This document shows, piece after piece, positions 43,184-50,960 of a DNA stretch of 64,000 nucleotides. How positions within the stretch are numbered: position 1 is the stretch's first letter; every line of letters starts with the position of its first letter. The notes under the pieces were generated by a model. The model was not told the DNA's origin, searched no databases, and saw only the letters and a program-made list of their open reading frames with translations. The translations under genes were made by a program, and so were the position numbers. The stretch is from assembly GCA_963819845.1 (NCBI GenBank), contig CAWFXQ010000016.1, forward strand, positions 62,001-126,000, in the 5' to 3' direction. The DNA is from DATAGF01 sp963819845. Lineage in GTDB: Bacteria > Actinomycetota > Thermoleophilia > Miltoncostaeales > Miltoncostaeaceae.

Positions 43184-44629
43184 GTGTGGCTGACAATCCA
43201 ATCGGGACCCGACAGCGGCAAGCGGATGCAGGCGTCGGGCAAGCGCTTCACGATCGGTCGCGAGGCGACGTGCGACCTGGTGATCGACGACGCGAAGGTG
43301 TCGCGCATCCACGCCTCGATCGAGGTGAAGGACGACGGCACGGCCGTCCTCACCGACCTCGGCTCGGCCAACGGCACGCTGGTTGACGGCAAGCGCCTGG
43401 CGGCGCGCGACTCGATCACACTGCGAGGCGGCGAGCGCGTGAAGGTCGGCGACACTGAGCTCAGGACCGAGGGCCCGGGCAGCGCCGAGGGCGCCGCGGG
43501 CGGCGGCGCGGCGGGCACCGTCGTGGTCCCGTCGGTGCGGCCACCCGCGTCGCCGGCCTCGCCGCCGTCGCCGCCCCCGGCGGCCTCTTACGGCAGCTCC
43601 GGCGCCGGCGGCGGCCGCGCTCGGGGGCGCGCGGGGATCATCGCCGCCGTCCTCGTCGGCGCGGCGATCATCGTGGTCATCGTGCTCTTCGCGACGGGCG
43701 TCTTCAGCGGCGGCGACGACGAGCTCTCCCAGACGGAGGTGATCGAGCAGGTCACTCCCTCGACCGTGTGGGTCGAGACGCTCGCCGGCGACCAGCGGCA
43801 GGGCAGCGGCAGCGGCTGGGTCTACGACGCCGACCAGGGCCTCGTGGTCACGAACTACCACGTCGTCGCGGGGGGGACGCAGTTCCGCGTCGGCACGGTC
43901 AACGGCGAGCGCGAGGCGAGCCTGATCGCCGCGGCGCCGTGCGATGACCTCGCGATGCTGCGCTTCGCGCCGAGCGACGGGCTCAGCACGCTGCCGCTGG
44001 GCGAGCAGTCCGAGGTCGAGCTGGGCCAGGAGGTCGTCGCCATGGGCTTCCCGGGCAACCTCTCGATCACGCCCGAGCTGCAGACCACCCCGGGCAGCAT
44101 CACCGCGGTTGGCACGACCGTGCGGATCCCGGAGCCGGAGTTCTCGGTCATCCGCAACGGCCTGCAAACCGACGCGGCGATCAACGCCGGCAACTCCGGC
44201 GGGCCCCTCGTCAACCTGCGCGGCGACCTGGTCGGGGTCAACTTCGCCGTGAGCGGCGGCGAGAACCAGGGCCTGGCGATCGGCGTCGACCGCGTCGCCG
44301 AGGTCGCGCCGGTGCTGGCCGATGACCGCTCGATCGGGTGGGCCGGCTTCAGCATCGAGTTCGGCGTCGTTCCCGGCGCCGAGGACCGGCTCTTCGTGGT
44401 CCAGGCCGTCCCCGGCACGGGGGCGGCGGACGCGGGCTTCGGCGAGGAGATCCGCGAGATCCTCGCCATCAACAACACGCCCATCGACGACGGGCTGCAG
44501 AGCTACTGCGCCGCCGTGCAGGGCATCCAGAGCGGCGACCTCGCGCGCGTCGCGTACCGTCCGTTGATCCCGGCCGGCGATGGGCTCGTGCTCGGTGAGC
44601 CCGTCGTGCGCCGCGTTCAGTTCGAGTAG
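43184..44629 (+). CDS. FHA domain - transmembrane - HtrA-like serine protease - PDZ
   Basis: 481 residues from GTG 43184 with GGAGGAG 7 nt upstream. FHA domain 1-95 (IGR 24-26, S40-R41-H43, Asn63 for phosphothreonine binding), Pro/Gly linker, one helix (151-171), then a trypsin-like domain: His226 in TNYHVV, Asp255 in DDLAML, Ser338 in GNSGGP. A PDZ-like domain ends the chain (about 385-470). The FHA half should be cytosolic and the protease outside, allowing kinase signals to reach an envelope protease. First gene of the coupled signalling cluster. Confidence 0.85.
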   Translation: MWLTIQSGPDSGKRMQASGKRFTIGREATCDLVIDDAKVSRIHASIEVKDDGTAVLTDLGSANGTLVDGKRLAARDSITLRGGERVKVGDTELRTEGPGSAEGAAGGGAAGTVVVPSVRPPASPASPPSPPPAASYGSSGAGGGRARGRAGIIAAVLVGAAIIVVIVLFATGVFSGGDDELSQTEVIEQVTPSTVWVETLAGDQRQGSGSGWVYDADQGLVVTNYHVVAGGTQFRVGTVNGEREASLIAAAPCDDLAMLRFAPSDGLSTLPLGEQSEVELGQEVVAMGFPGNLSITPELQTTPGSITAVGTTVRIPEPEFSVIRNGLQTDAAINAGNSGGPLVNLRGDLVGVNFAVSGGENQGLAIGVDRVAEVAPVLADDRSIGWAGFSIEFGVVPGAEDRLFVVQAVPGTGAADAGFGEEIREILAINNTPIDDGLQSYCAAVQGIQSGDLARVAYRPLIPAGDGLVLGEPVVRRVQFE

Positions 44630-44642
44630 CGGGAGGGCGCGG

Positions 44643-46211
44643 ATGGGATCCGATCAGACCATCGTCGAACAGGCCCCGTCACAGGCGTGGCGAGCCCCTG
44701 TCAGCGACCTGCCGGACCACCTCGTGGAGACCGACGTCTGGACCGACCAGATGGTTGCCGAGGCCGGCATACCGATCGTCGACTCGCCCTTCGTCTCCGT
44801 GGGCGGGGGCATCGGCTCGCTGGCGGTCGTCGACTACCTCCGCATCGCCGGCGTGCCGACCGAGGGCATCAAGGTGCTCACGGACATCGAGGAGCCGTGG
44901 GCCACCTACGAGTACCTGACGCGGAACTCGCAGATCCCTCGCACGGCCCGCCTGCGATCGGACTCGGGGTCGGTCATCGACAACATCTGGGGCTTCCCCA
45001 GCTACGCGATGCGCGAGGCCTGGGAGAGCAAGACCCTGCGCCCGGTCTGGAACGTCCTCACCGAGCCGATCATCGACGACTATTACACGCCCCAGGCCGG
45101 GCAGGTGTTCCGCTCGCTCGAGCGTGAAGCGGCGCGCATCGGCTGGGACCGCATGCTGGCCCTCGGCTACGTGCGCATGGCGCGCATCCGCCACGGCGGC
45201 GGCTACTTCGTGCTGCTGACCCCGCGCGCCGAGACCTCGGCCAGCAAGCGGGTGGCCTACCGCTGCACGTACCTGCACCTCGGGGTCGGCTACCCGGGGG
45301 TCAAGTTCCTCGACGACCTCCGGGAGTACCGCGACCGGTATGAGGACTACCAGCGGGTGGTCAACGCCTACGAGCCCCACTCCCACCTGTACACGGAGAC
45401 GCAGCGCCACCCGACGACCGTCCTGGTGCGGGGCAGCGGCATCGTGAGCTCGCGCGTGCTCCAGCGGCTCGTCGACGACCGGGACCAGAAGGGCGCGCAG
45501 ACCCGGATCATCCACCTCTTCCGCACCTACGTCGCGACGGCCCAGGGCGACAAGCTCACCTTCCGCCGCAGGGGCTACAACGGGTTCGCCTACCAGGGGT
45601 TCAACTACCCCAAGGGGTGCTGGGGCGGGCAGCAGCGACAGAAGCTCGCCAGCCTCGAGGGCAAGGAGCGTGTGCAGTTCCTCGACTCGATGGGCGGCAC
45701 GACGACGGCTCGGCGCAAGGACTGGCGCGAGCAGGTCCGCCGCGGCCTGCGCGAGGGCTTCTACGTCCAGGAGGTCGGCCAGGTGGAGAGCGTGGCGCCG
45801 TCGGCCGACGGCTTGTCGGTGATCACCACGATCCGCGCCGACGACGGCTCCCGCCGCGAGCTGGCCGCGCAGTTCATCATCGACGCCACCGGCCTGGAGG
45901 GGAACATCGAGGACCACAGGGTGCTCAACGACCTGCTGCAGCACACGCCGGCCGGCAAGAACCCCAAGGGGCGTCTCGACTGCGAGCGCAGCTTCGAGGT
46001 CCGCGGCACCCGCAGTGGGCCCGGCCGCATGTACGCGTCGGGATCCATGACCCTGGGGGCCTACTACGCGACGGTCGACTCCTTCCTGGGGCTCCAGTAC
46101 TCGGGCCTGAGGATCGCCGACGACCTGGCAGAGGTGGGCTTCTGCCGTCGCATCGGCACCGCGCGCTCGATCGCGCAGTGGTGGCGCTGGGCGAGGAACG
46201 TGGCGCCATGA
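44643..46211 (+). CDS. FAD/NAD(P)-binding oxidoreductase-like flavoprotein of unknown function
   Basis: 522 residues from ATG 44643, 13 nt after the protease. FAD-type glycine motif VSVGGGIGSLAVVDYL (51-66) lies unusually far from the N-terminus, after a ~48-residue lead. Near the C-terminal third, QFIIDATGLEGN is the second FAD-contact pattern of glutathione-reductase-like folds. GSGIVSSRVLQRL is a possible internal Rossmann glycine loop. There is no redox CxxC pair. The membrane protein gene overlaps its stop by 4 nt. Substrate is unknown; a redox or carrier-lipid role is only a guess. Confidence 0.65.
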   Translation: MGSDQTIVEQAPSQAWRAPVSDLPDHLVETDVWTDQMVAEAGIPIVDSPFVSVGGGIGSLAVVDYLRIAGVPTEGIKVLTDIEEPWATYEYLTRNSQIPRTARLRSDSGSVIDNIWGFPSYAMREAWESKTLRPVWNVLTEPIIDDYYTPQAGQVFRSLEREAARIGWDRMLALGYVRMARIRHGGGYFVLLTPRAETSASKRVAYRCTYLHLGVGYPGVKFLDDLREYRDRYEDYQRVVNAYEPHSHLYTETQRHPTTVLVRGSGIVSSRVLQRLVDDRDQKGAQTRIIHLFRTYVATAQGDKLTFRRRGYNGFAYQGFNYPKGCWGGQQRQKLASLEGKERVQFLDSMGGTTTARRKDWREQVRRGLREGFYVQEVGQVESVAPSADGLSVITTIRADDGSRRELAAQFIIDATGLEGNIEDHRVLNDLLQHTPAGKNPKGRLDCERSFEVRGTRSGPGRMYASGSMTLGAYYATVDSFLGLQYSGLRIADDLAEVGFCRRIGTARSIAQWWRWARNVAP

Positions 46212-46675
46212 CGCCGACCCTGGCCGGGCGCATCCAGACCCGGATCTTCCTGCTGCTGCTGATCGGCATCCCGTGGACGCTCATCATCGGGCCGGCGCTG
46301 TCGCGGCCCGAGGGCGCGAGCCTGGGCGACCTCTACGAGGTGCTGTTCACCTCGCTGGCCATCGTCATCCTCGCCGGCATCGTCTGGGAGTTCATCTACC
46401 ACGGCCTGCAGCAGTTCCGCTGGGAGAAGGACTGGCCGACGATGTTCGGCCTGCTCACGGGGATCAACGAGGGCATCGTCACCTGGATCATCCTCACGCG
46501 CGTGCTGCCGGACGACCTCGACGTGGGCTCGATCGCGATCGACTATCGCGAGATCCCGGTGTTAACGTTCGTCATCGCATTCGCGACCACCTGGATCCTG
46601 GTGTGGCTGTTCGCCAACGGGCCCATGCGCGTGCTGGCGCTGCGCTGGCGCTTCCGCGGGGGGAGGCTGGTATGA
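46208..46675 (+). CDS. Small polytopic membrane protein, unknown
   Basis: 155 residues with four hydrophobic segments (about 12-33, 46-66, 80-98 and 114-139). A loop YHGLQQFRWEKDWPT between the second and third is the most distinctive sequence. It ends in a basic tail. Starts and ends are coupled to neighbours through ATGA overlaps, so it probably forms part of one machine with the flavoprotein and pseudokinase. No family recognised. Confidence 0.6.
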   Translation: MTPTLAGRIQTRIFLLLLIGIPWTLIIGPALSRPEGASLGDLYEVLFTSLAIVILAGIVWEFIYHGLQQFRWEKDWPTMFGLLTGINEGIVTWIILTRVLPDDLDVGSIAIDYREIPVLTFVIAFATTWILVWLFANGPMRVLALRWRFRGGRLV

Positions 46676-47475
46676 GCGAGATCGCGGACTACCGCTTCAT
46701 CGAGGAGCTCGGCTCCGGCGACCACGGCCGCTGCTTCCTGGCCGCCACGCCCACGCGGCTGGGGTTGGACGACGACCGCGTGGTCGTCAAGCTGCTCGCG
46801 CGAAAGGCGACCGCCTCCGAGTTCCGCCGCGTGGTCGACGAGCTGCGCGTGTACGCCGCCGTCGACCGCGAGAGCCTCGTGCCGGTCTACGACGTCGGCT
46901 ACTCCGAGGGAGCCCTCTACTACGCGATGGCCTTCTGCGAGGGTGGCTCCCTGGCGGCGCCCGCGGCACCTCCCGGTACCGCGCAGACCCTCCGGGCGGT
47001 GGCCGACGCCGCGCGCGGCGCCCACGCGCTGCACGAGGTGGGGATGGTGCACCGGAACATCAAGCCCTCGAACGTGCTCATCGACCGGGGCGCCGGACGG
47101 CTCTCCGACCTCGGGCTCGCACACGTGCTCGCGCCCGGCATGACGAGCACGGGGGTGGGCGTCGTGGACACCGCGGAGTTCATCGACCCGACGGTGCTCG
47201 CGGGCCACGGCGCATCGCGGCTGAGCGACATCTGGTCGCTCGGTCTCACGCTGCACCGCGCGGTGACCGGCGTGAGCGTGTACCGGGGCCTTCCCGACGA
47301 CGATCCCATGGAGGCCCTGCGCCAGGTGCTGCGCGAGCGCCCCGACGCCAGCGACGACCTCGACGATGGCCTGCGCGAGATCGTCGTGCGGTGCACATCG
47401 GCCGACGCGGGACGGCGGTTCGTGACAGCGGCGGAGCTCGCCGAGGCGCTCGACGCGGTGCCGGTGGCCGAATGA
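46672..47475 (+). CDS. Ser/Thr kinase-fold protein, predicted pseudokinase (HRN in place of HRD)
   Basis: 267 residues. G-loop GSGDHG (14-19), Lys40 in VVVKLL, then MVHRNIKPSNVLI (126-137): the catalytic-loop Asp of HRD is Asn129. The metal-binding motif is DLG (146-148) rather than DFG, and the activation segment lacks a clear APE. The fold is thus kept but the catalytic base is lost, so it probably acts as an allosteric or phosphopeptide adaptor. It could retain weak activity. It lies between a membrane protein and an FHA protein, both overlapping by 4 nt. Confidence 0.75.
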   Translation: MSEIADYRFIEELGSGDHGRCFLAATPTRLGLDDDRVVVKLLARKATASEFRRVVDELRVYAAVDRESLVPVYDVGYSEGALYYAMAFCEGGSLAAPAAPPGTAQTLRAVADAARGAHALHEVGMVHRNIKPSNVLIDRGAGRLSDLGLAHVLAPGMTSTGVGVVDTAEFIDPTVLAGHGASRLSDIWSLGLTLHRAVTGVSVYRGLPDDDPMEALRQVLRERPDASDDLDDGLREIVVRCTSADAGRRFVTAAELAEALDAVPVAE

Positions 47476-48752
47476 GCGCCTCGTCGATGCGGACCGCCGT
47501 GTGGCCCGGCGACGGCCTGGTCCAGCGTGCGGGCGACACCGTGCTGGTGGTGCTCGACGCGAGCTCGGCCGACGACGCCGCCCTCGACGACCTGTTCGGG
47601 CGGTGCCGCACCGGCTCGGGCGCCGAGCTGCTCAGCGGACTGGCGCGGGTGGTGCTGGACGCCGGGCCCTCCGCCGTCCCGGTCTTCGCCGTGGTGACCG
47701 CGGACCCCGGGGGGCTGTTGGCCTTCTGCCGCGGCGCCATCGAGATCGGGGCGGTCGCCGGCGGCGCATCCGTGGGGCTCACCGGCGCCGACGCGGTGAA
47801 CTGGATCGAGCGCCGCCTGCCGGCGCCGATCGAGCGCGTGAGCGTGGGCCCGCCCGGCCTCGCCGGTGCGGCGGCCGATCGGCGCTGCGACCTCATCGCC
47901 GGCGTCGTGACCGGGGGCGGCGTGAGCCTGATCGCCCGCGACGCGCGGGCCGGCCCGGGCACAGAGCCCGCGGGCGAGGGGCCGCCCGTCACCGAGGCCG
48001 AGGAGCCGGCGTCGCCTGCGCCCCCGTCTCCCGCGCCCGGCCCTGAGCCGGTCGCCGAGACGGTGGGGGCCATGCCGACGCCCACCAGCGGCCTGCCGTC
48101 GCCCGAGGGGGCCGAGGGCGGCGCGCCGTCCGGCCACGGGCCGCTGGACGGCGGGGCCTTCGAGTCGGTGCCGCTGCGCCGCGACCCCTCGCTGGTCTCC
48201 GGCCGCGACCCCCTGCCGGTGCAGACGCCCGAGGAGCAGGCGCCCGAGCCGCAGCCGACCGAGGGGGCGCCCAGGGTCACGCTCGTGCGCGGCGTCCGGT
48301 GCTCGCGCGACCACCTCAACAACCCGAAGGCCCTCTACTGCTCAAGCTGCGGCATCCGGATGGGCGCTCACCGCACCCTCGTGCCGGTCGAGGGCCCGCG
48401 GCCGCCGCTCGGGGTGTTCGTGTTCGACGACGGCTCGACCATCCCGGTCCAGCACGACATGGTGATCGGCCGCGACCCGTCGATCGCCGAGGCCGTCGTG
48501 CAGCGGAAGGCGCTTCCCATCAGGATCGAGGACGACACCAACTCGGTCTCGCGCGCCCATCTGCACGTGATCCTCGAGGAGTGGGACGTGCTCGTCGCCG
48601 ACCACGGCTCCTCGAACGGCACCCGGGTGAGGCCATCGTCCGATGGGGAATGGCGCGAGCTCGGCGGCAGCGAGAGGATCCGCATCGGCACCGGCGCCGA
48701 GCTGCTGATCGGCGAGCGGCGCCTGGTCTTCGACCAGCACCACGTGGCCTGA
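47472..48752 (+). CDS. Zinc-ribbon and C-terminal FHA domain protein
   Basis: 426 residues. The N-terminal ~155 residues (VLVVLDASSADDAALDD ... GGVSLIARD) resemble a degenerate PP2C-like/regulatory domain, without its metal Asp set. A Pro/Glu-rich linker (160-275) follows, then a Cys cluster GVRCSRDH...YCSSCG (about 277-298), then an FHA domain (IGRDP, SVSRAHLHV, HGSSNGTRV; about 315-420). Zn-ribbon-FHA proteins of this build occur in actinobacterial signalling loci. It probably reads phosphothreonine marks. Last gene of the coupled set; a hairpin follows the stop. Confidence 0.75.
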   Translation: MSASSMRTAVWPGDGLVQRAGDTVLVVLDASSADDAALDDLFGRCRTGSGAELLSGLARVVLDAGPSAVPVFAVVTADPGGLLAFCRGAIEIGAVAGGASVGLTGADAVNWIERRLPAPIERVSVGPPGLAGAAADRRCDLIAGVVTGGGVSLIARDARAGPGTEPAGEGPPVTEAEEPASPAPPSPAPGPEPVAETVGAMPTPTSGLPSPEGAEGGAPSGHGPLDGGAFESVPLRRDPSLVSGRDPLPVQTPEEQAPEPQPTEGAPRVTLVRGVRCSRDHLNNPKALYCSSCGIRMGAHRTLVPVEGPRPPLGVFVFDDGSTIPVQHDMVIGRDPSIAEAVVQRKALPIRIEDDTNSVSRAHLHVILEEWDVLVADHGSSNGTRVRPSSDGEWRELGGSERIRIGTGAELLIGERRLVFDQHHVA

Positions 48753-48754
48753 CG

Positions 48755-48769
48755 CGCCCCTGAGGGGCG
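48755..48769 (+). terminator. Stem-loop after the FHA gene
   Basis: CGCCCC-TGA-GGGGCG (6-bp perfect stem, 3-nt loop) begins 3 nt after the stop codon. No U-tract follows, so termination strength is uncertain. Confidence 0.4.
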
Positions 48770-48812
48770 GGCGTGGCACACCGCGGCTCCGCTCCGTGGC
48801 AGTATCGCTGGC

Positions 48813-49703
48813 GTGATCGAGGGCTGCCGCGAGGGTGCCGAGGACGTCGGCGAGGCGACGATCGCGTACGAGACCGCCGGGTCGGGGCCGCCGCTGCTGC
48901 TGCTGCACGGCTACCCCCAGACGCGCACCTGCTGGCACCGCGTCGCGCCGGCGCTCGCCGAGCGCTTCACCGTCGTCGCGGCCGACCTGCGCGGCTACGG
49001 CGACAGCTCGGCGCCGCCGGACGGCGAGAACCACGCCGGCTACTCCAAGCGCGCGATGGCGGGGGACATGGTGCGGCTGATGGAGCGGCTCGGCCACCCG
49101 CGCTTCGCGGTGGCCGGGCACGACCGCGGCGGCCGCGTGGTCCACCGCATGCTGCGCGACCATCCCGAGCGCGTCTCGCGGGCCGCCGTGCTCGACATCG
49201 TGCCCACCGCGACCCTCTTCGCGACGGTCGACCAGGCGGTGGCGACCTCGTACTACCACTGGTTCTTCCTGATCCAGCCCGATGGCCTGCCCGAGACGAT
49301 GATCGGCCGCGACCCGGAGTGGTTCCTGCGCGAGACCGTGCGGCGCTGGTCGGGCGCGGCCACCCCGGTCGCCGAGGAGGCCATCCGCGAGTACGTCCGC
49401 TGGTTCTCGCGGCCCGGGGCCGTCCACGCGTCCTGCGAGGACTACCGCGCCGGGGCGTCGATCGACCTGGAGCACGACGCCGCCGACGCCGGCCGGAGGA
49501 TCTCCTGCCCGCTGCTGGCGCTCTGGGGCGAGGAGGGGCGGATGGGACGGATCTACGACGTGCTCGCCACATGGGCGGCCGTGGCCGACGATGTCCGCGG
49601 CCGGGCGACGCCCGGCGGGCACTTCGTGCCGGAAGAGGCCCCGCGGGAGACCGTGGAGGAGCTGACCGCGTTCTTCGGGGAGGGGGGAGGGGATGGCGGG
49701 TGA
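48813..49703 (+). CDS. Alpha/beta hydrolase resembling fluoroacetate dehalogenase
   Basis: 296 residues from GTG 48813. HGYPQT is the oxyanion loop. GHDRGGR places the nucleophile Asp104 with Arg105 and Arg108. AVLDIVPT (Asp128) and GGHFVPEE (His270) complete a catalytic triad; HWFF (His149-Trp150) and CEDYRAG (Tyr211) match the fluoride pocket of fluoroacetate dehalogenases, with the same spacing from Asp to His-Trp as I recall for that family. So C-F or C-Cl bond hydrolysis of 2-haloacids is likely; an epoxide hydrolase is less likely as the epoxide Tyr pair is not apparent. Confidence 0.75.
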   Translation: MIEGCREGAEDVGEATIAYETAGSGPPLLLLHGYPQTRTCWHRVAPALAERFTVVAADLRGYGDSSAPPDGENHAGYSKRAMAGDMVRLMERLGHPRFAVAGHDRGGRVVHRMLRDHPERVSRAAVLDIVPTATLFATVDQAVATSYYHWFFLIQPDGLPETMIGRDPEWFLRETVRRWSGAATPVAEEAIREYVRWFSRPGAVHASCEDYRAGASIDLEHDAADAGRRISCPLLALWGEEGRMGRIYDVLATWAAVADDVRGRATPGGHFVPEEAPRETVEELTAFFGEGGGDGG

Positions 49704-49722
49704 CGAGCCGGGGGGCTGGTAG

Positions 49723-50916
49723 CTACTCGGGCATGAGCCACGTGGCCAGGCCGCGGCCCTCCCCGCTGATCGAGGCGCGGGTCACGGCCGTCGTCCCGAA
49801 GCGGTCGCGGACGCGGTCCATGGCGGCGTCGAGCGCGTCCTCGCGCGGGTCGCGCAGGGGGAGCGGCAGCTGGGTCGGGTCGGCGCCGAGGTTCGAGACC
49901 GCCAGCCCGAGCAGGGTGAGGCCGCGGCGCTCGATCGTGGGCCGGGCCTCGGCGAGCAGCTCGCGGGCCGTCGCGAGAATCGGCGCGCTGGACGCGGTCG
50001 CGTCCGGCAGCGTCCGCGACCGCGTGGCCCGCGCGTAGTCGCCGAAGCGCAGCCGCAGCGTCACCGTGCGCCCCGCGTGCCCGGACCGCCGCATCCGGCG
50101 CGTGACCCGGTCGGCGAGCGCCACGAGCGTCCGGTCGACCGCCTCGGGCGGGCGGGAGGCGAAGCTCATCGCGCACTGCGAGCCCACCGAGCGCCGCCGC
50201 CGGCCCGCCCTCACCGGGCGGGGGTCGCGGTTGTGGGCCAGGGCGTGGAGGTGCGCTCCGCCCGCCCGGCCGAGGATCGCCACCAGCGCCTCCTCGCCCG
50301 CGCGGGCCACGTCGCCGACCGTGGCGAGGCCGCGCGCGCGGAGCCGGCCCGAGGTGGCCGGGCCCACCCCCCACAGCGCCTCGACCGGCAGGGGATGGAG
50401 GAAGGCGCGCTCCCGTCCCGCCGGGACGACCAGCAGCCCGTCGGGCTTGGCGACGGCGCTCGCCACCTTCGCGAGGAACTTCGTGGTCGCGACCCCGACC
50501 GTGATGGGCAGGCCGACCCGCTCGCGCACCTCGCGGCGCAGGTCGGCGGCGATCGCCTCGGGGGATCCCTGGATGCGCTCGAGCCCGCGGACGTCGAGGA
50601 AGGCCTCGTCGATCGACAGGCCCTCCACCAGCGGCGCGGTCCGCTCGAAGACGCCGAACACCGCGCGGCTGGCCTCGACGTAGGCCTGCCAGCGCGGCTC
50701 GACCACGATCGCCTCGGGGCAGAGGCGCCGGGCCCGCCCGCCCCCCATGGCCGAGCGGACCCCCGACGCCCGCGCCTCGTAGCTCGCGGCGAGCACGACG
50801 CCGCCGCCCACGACCACGGGCCGCCCGCGCAGCCGCGGGTCGTCGCGCTGCTCCACCGACGCGTAGAAGGCGTCCAGGTCGGCGTGCAGGATCGTGGCGC
50901 CCCGCGTCACGAACAC
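49723..50916 (-). CDS. dinB: DNA polymerase IV (DinB family)
   Basis: 397 residues. ILHADLDAFYASVEQ and LSIDEAFLDVRGL hold the catalytic acidic residues of Y-family polymerases; SYEARASGVRSAMG and VATTKFLAKVASAVAKPDGL are DinB motifs; GVGPATSGRL is the HhH. It has no obvious C-terminal clamp-binding QLxLF, but PTQLPLPL (near 355) may serve. The start at GTG 50916 lies inside a perfect LexA box; a second in-frame GTG (50910) would remove two residues. It performs lesion bypass during SOS. Confidence 0.9.
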   Translation of the reverse strand: MFVTRGATILHADLDAFYASVEQRDDPRLRGRPVVVGGGVVLAASYEARASGVRSAMGGGRARRLCPEAIVVEPRWQAYVEASRAVFGVFERTAPLVEGLSIDEAFLDVRGLERIQGSPEAIAADLRREVRERVGLPITVGVATTKFLAKVASAVAKPDGLLVVPAGRERAFLHPLPVEALWGVGPATSGRLRARGLATVGDVARAGEEALVAILGRAGGAHLHALAHNRDPRPVRAGRRRRSVGSQCAMSFASRPPEAVDRTLVALADRVTRRMRRSGHAGRTVTLRLRFGDYARATRSRTLPDATASSAPILATARELLAEARPTIERRGLTLLGLAVSNLGADPTQLPLPLRDPREDALDAAMDRVRDRFGTTAVTRASISGEGRGLATWLMPE

Positions 50917-50923
50917 ATGTTCG
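50910..50923. promoter_or_regulatory. LexA (SOS) box at dinB, perfect consensus
   Basis: CGAACACATGTTCG fits CGAACRNRYGTTCG at all positions and overlaps the dinB start codon, so LexA binding would block initiation of transcription at this point. It indicates LexA of the Bacillus/mycobacterial specificity. Confidence 0.75.
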
Positions 50924-50960
50924 CTCAGGGGCGCCGGCGCGGCAACCCCCGCGCCGCGCG

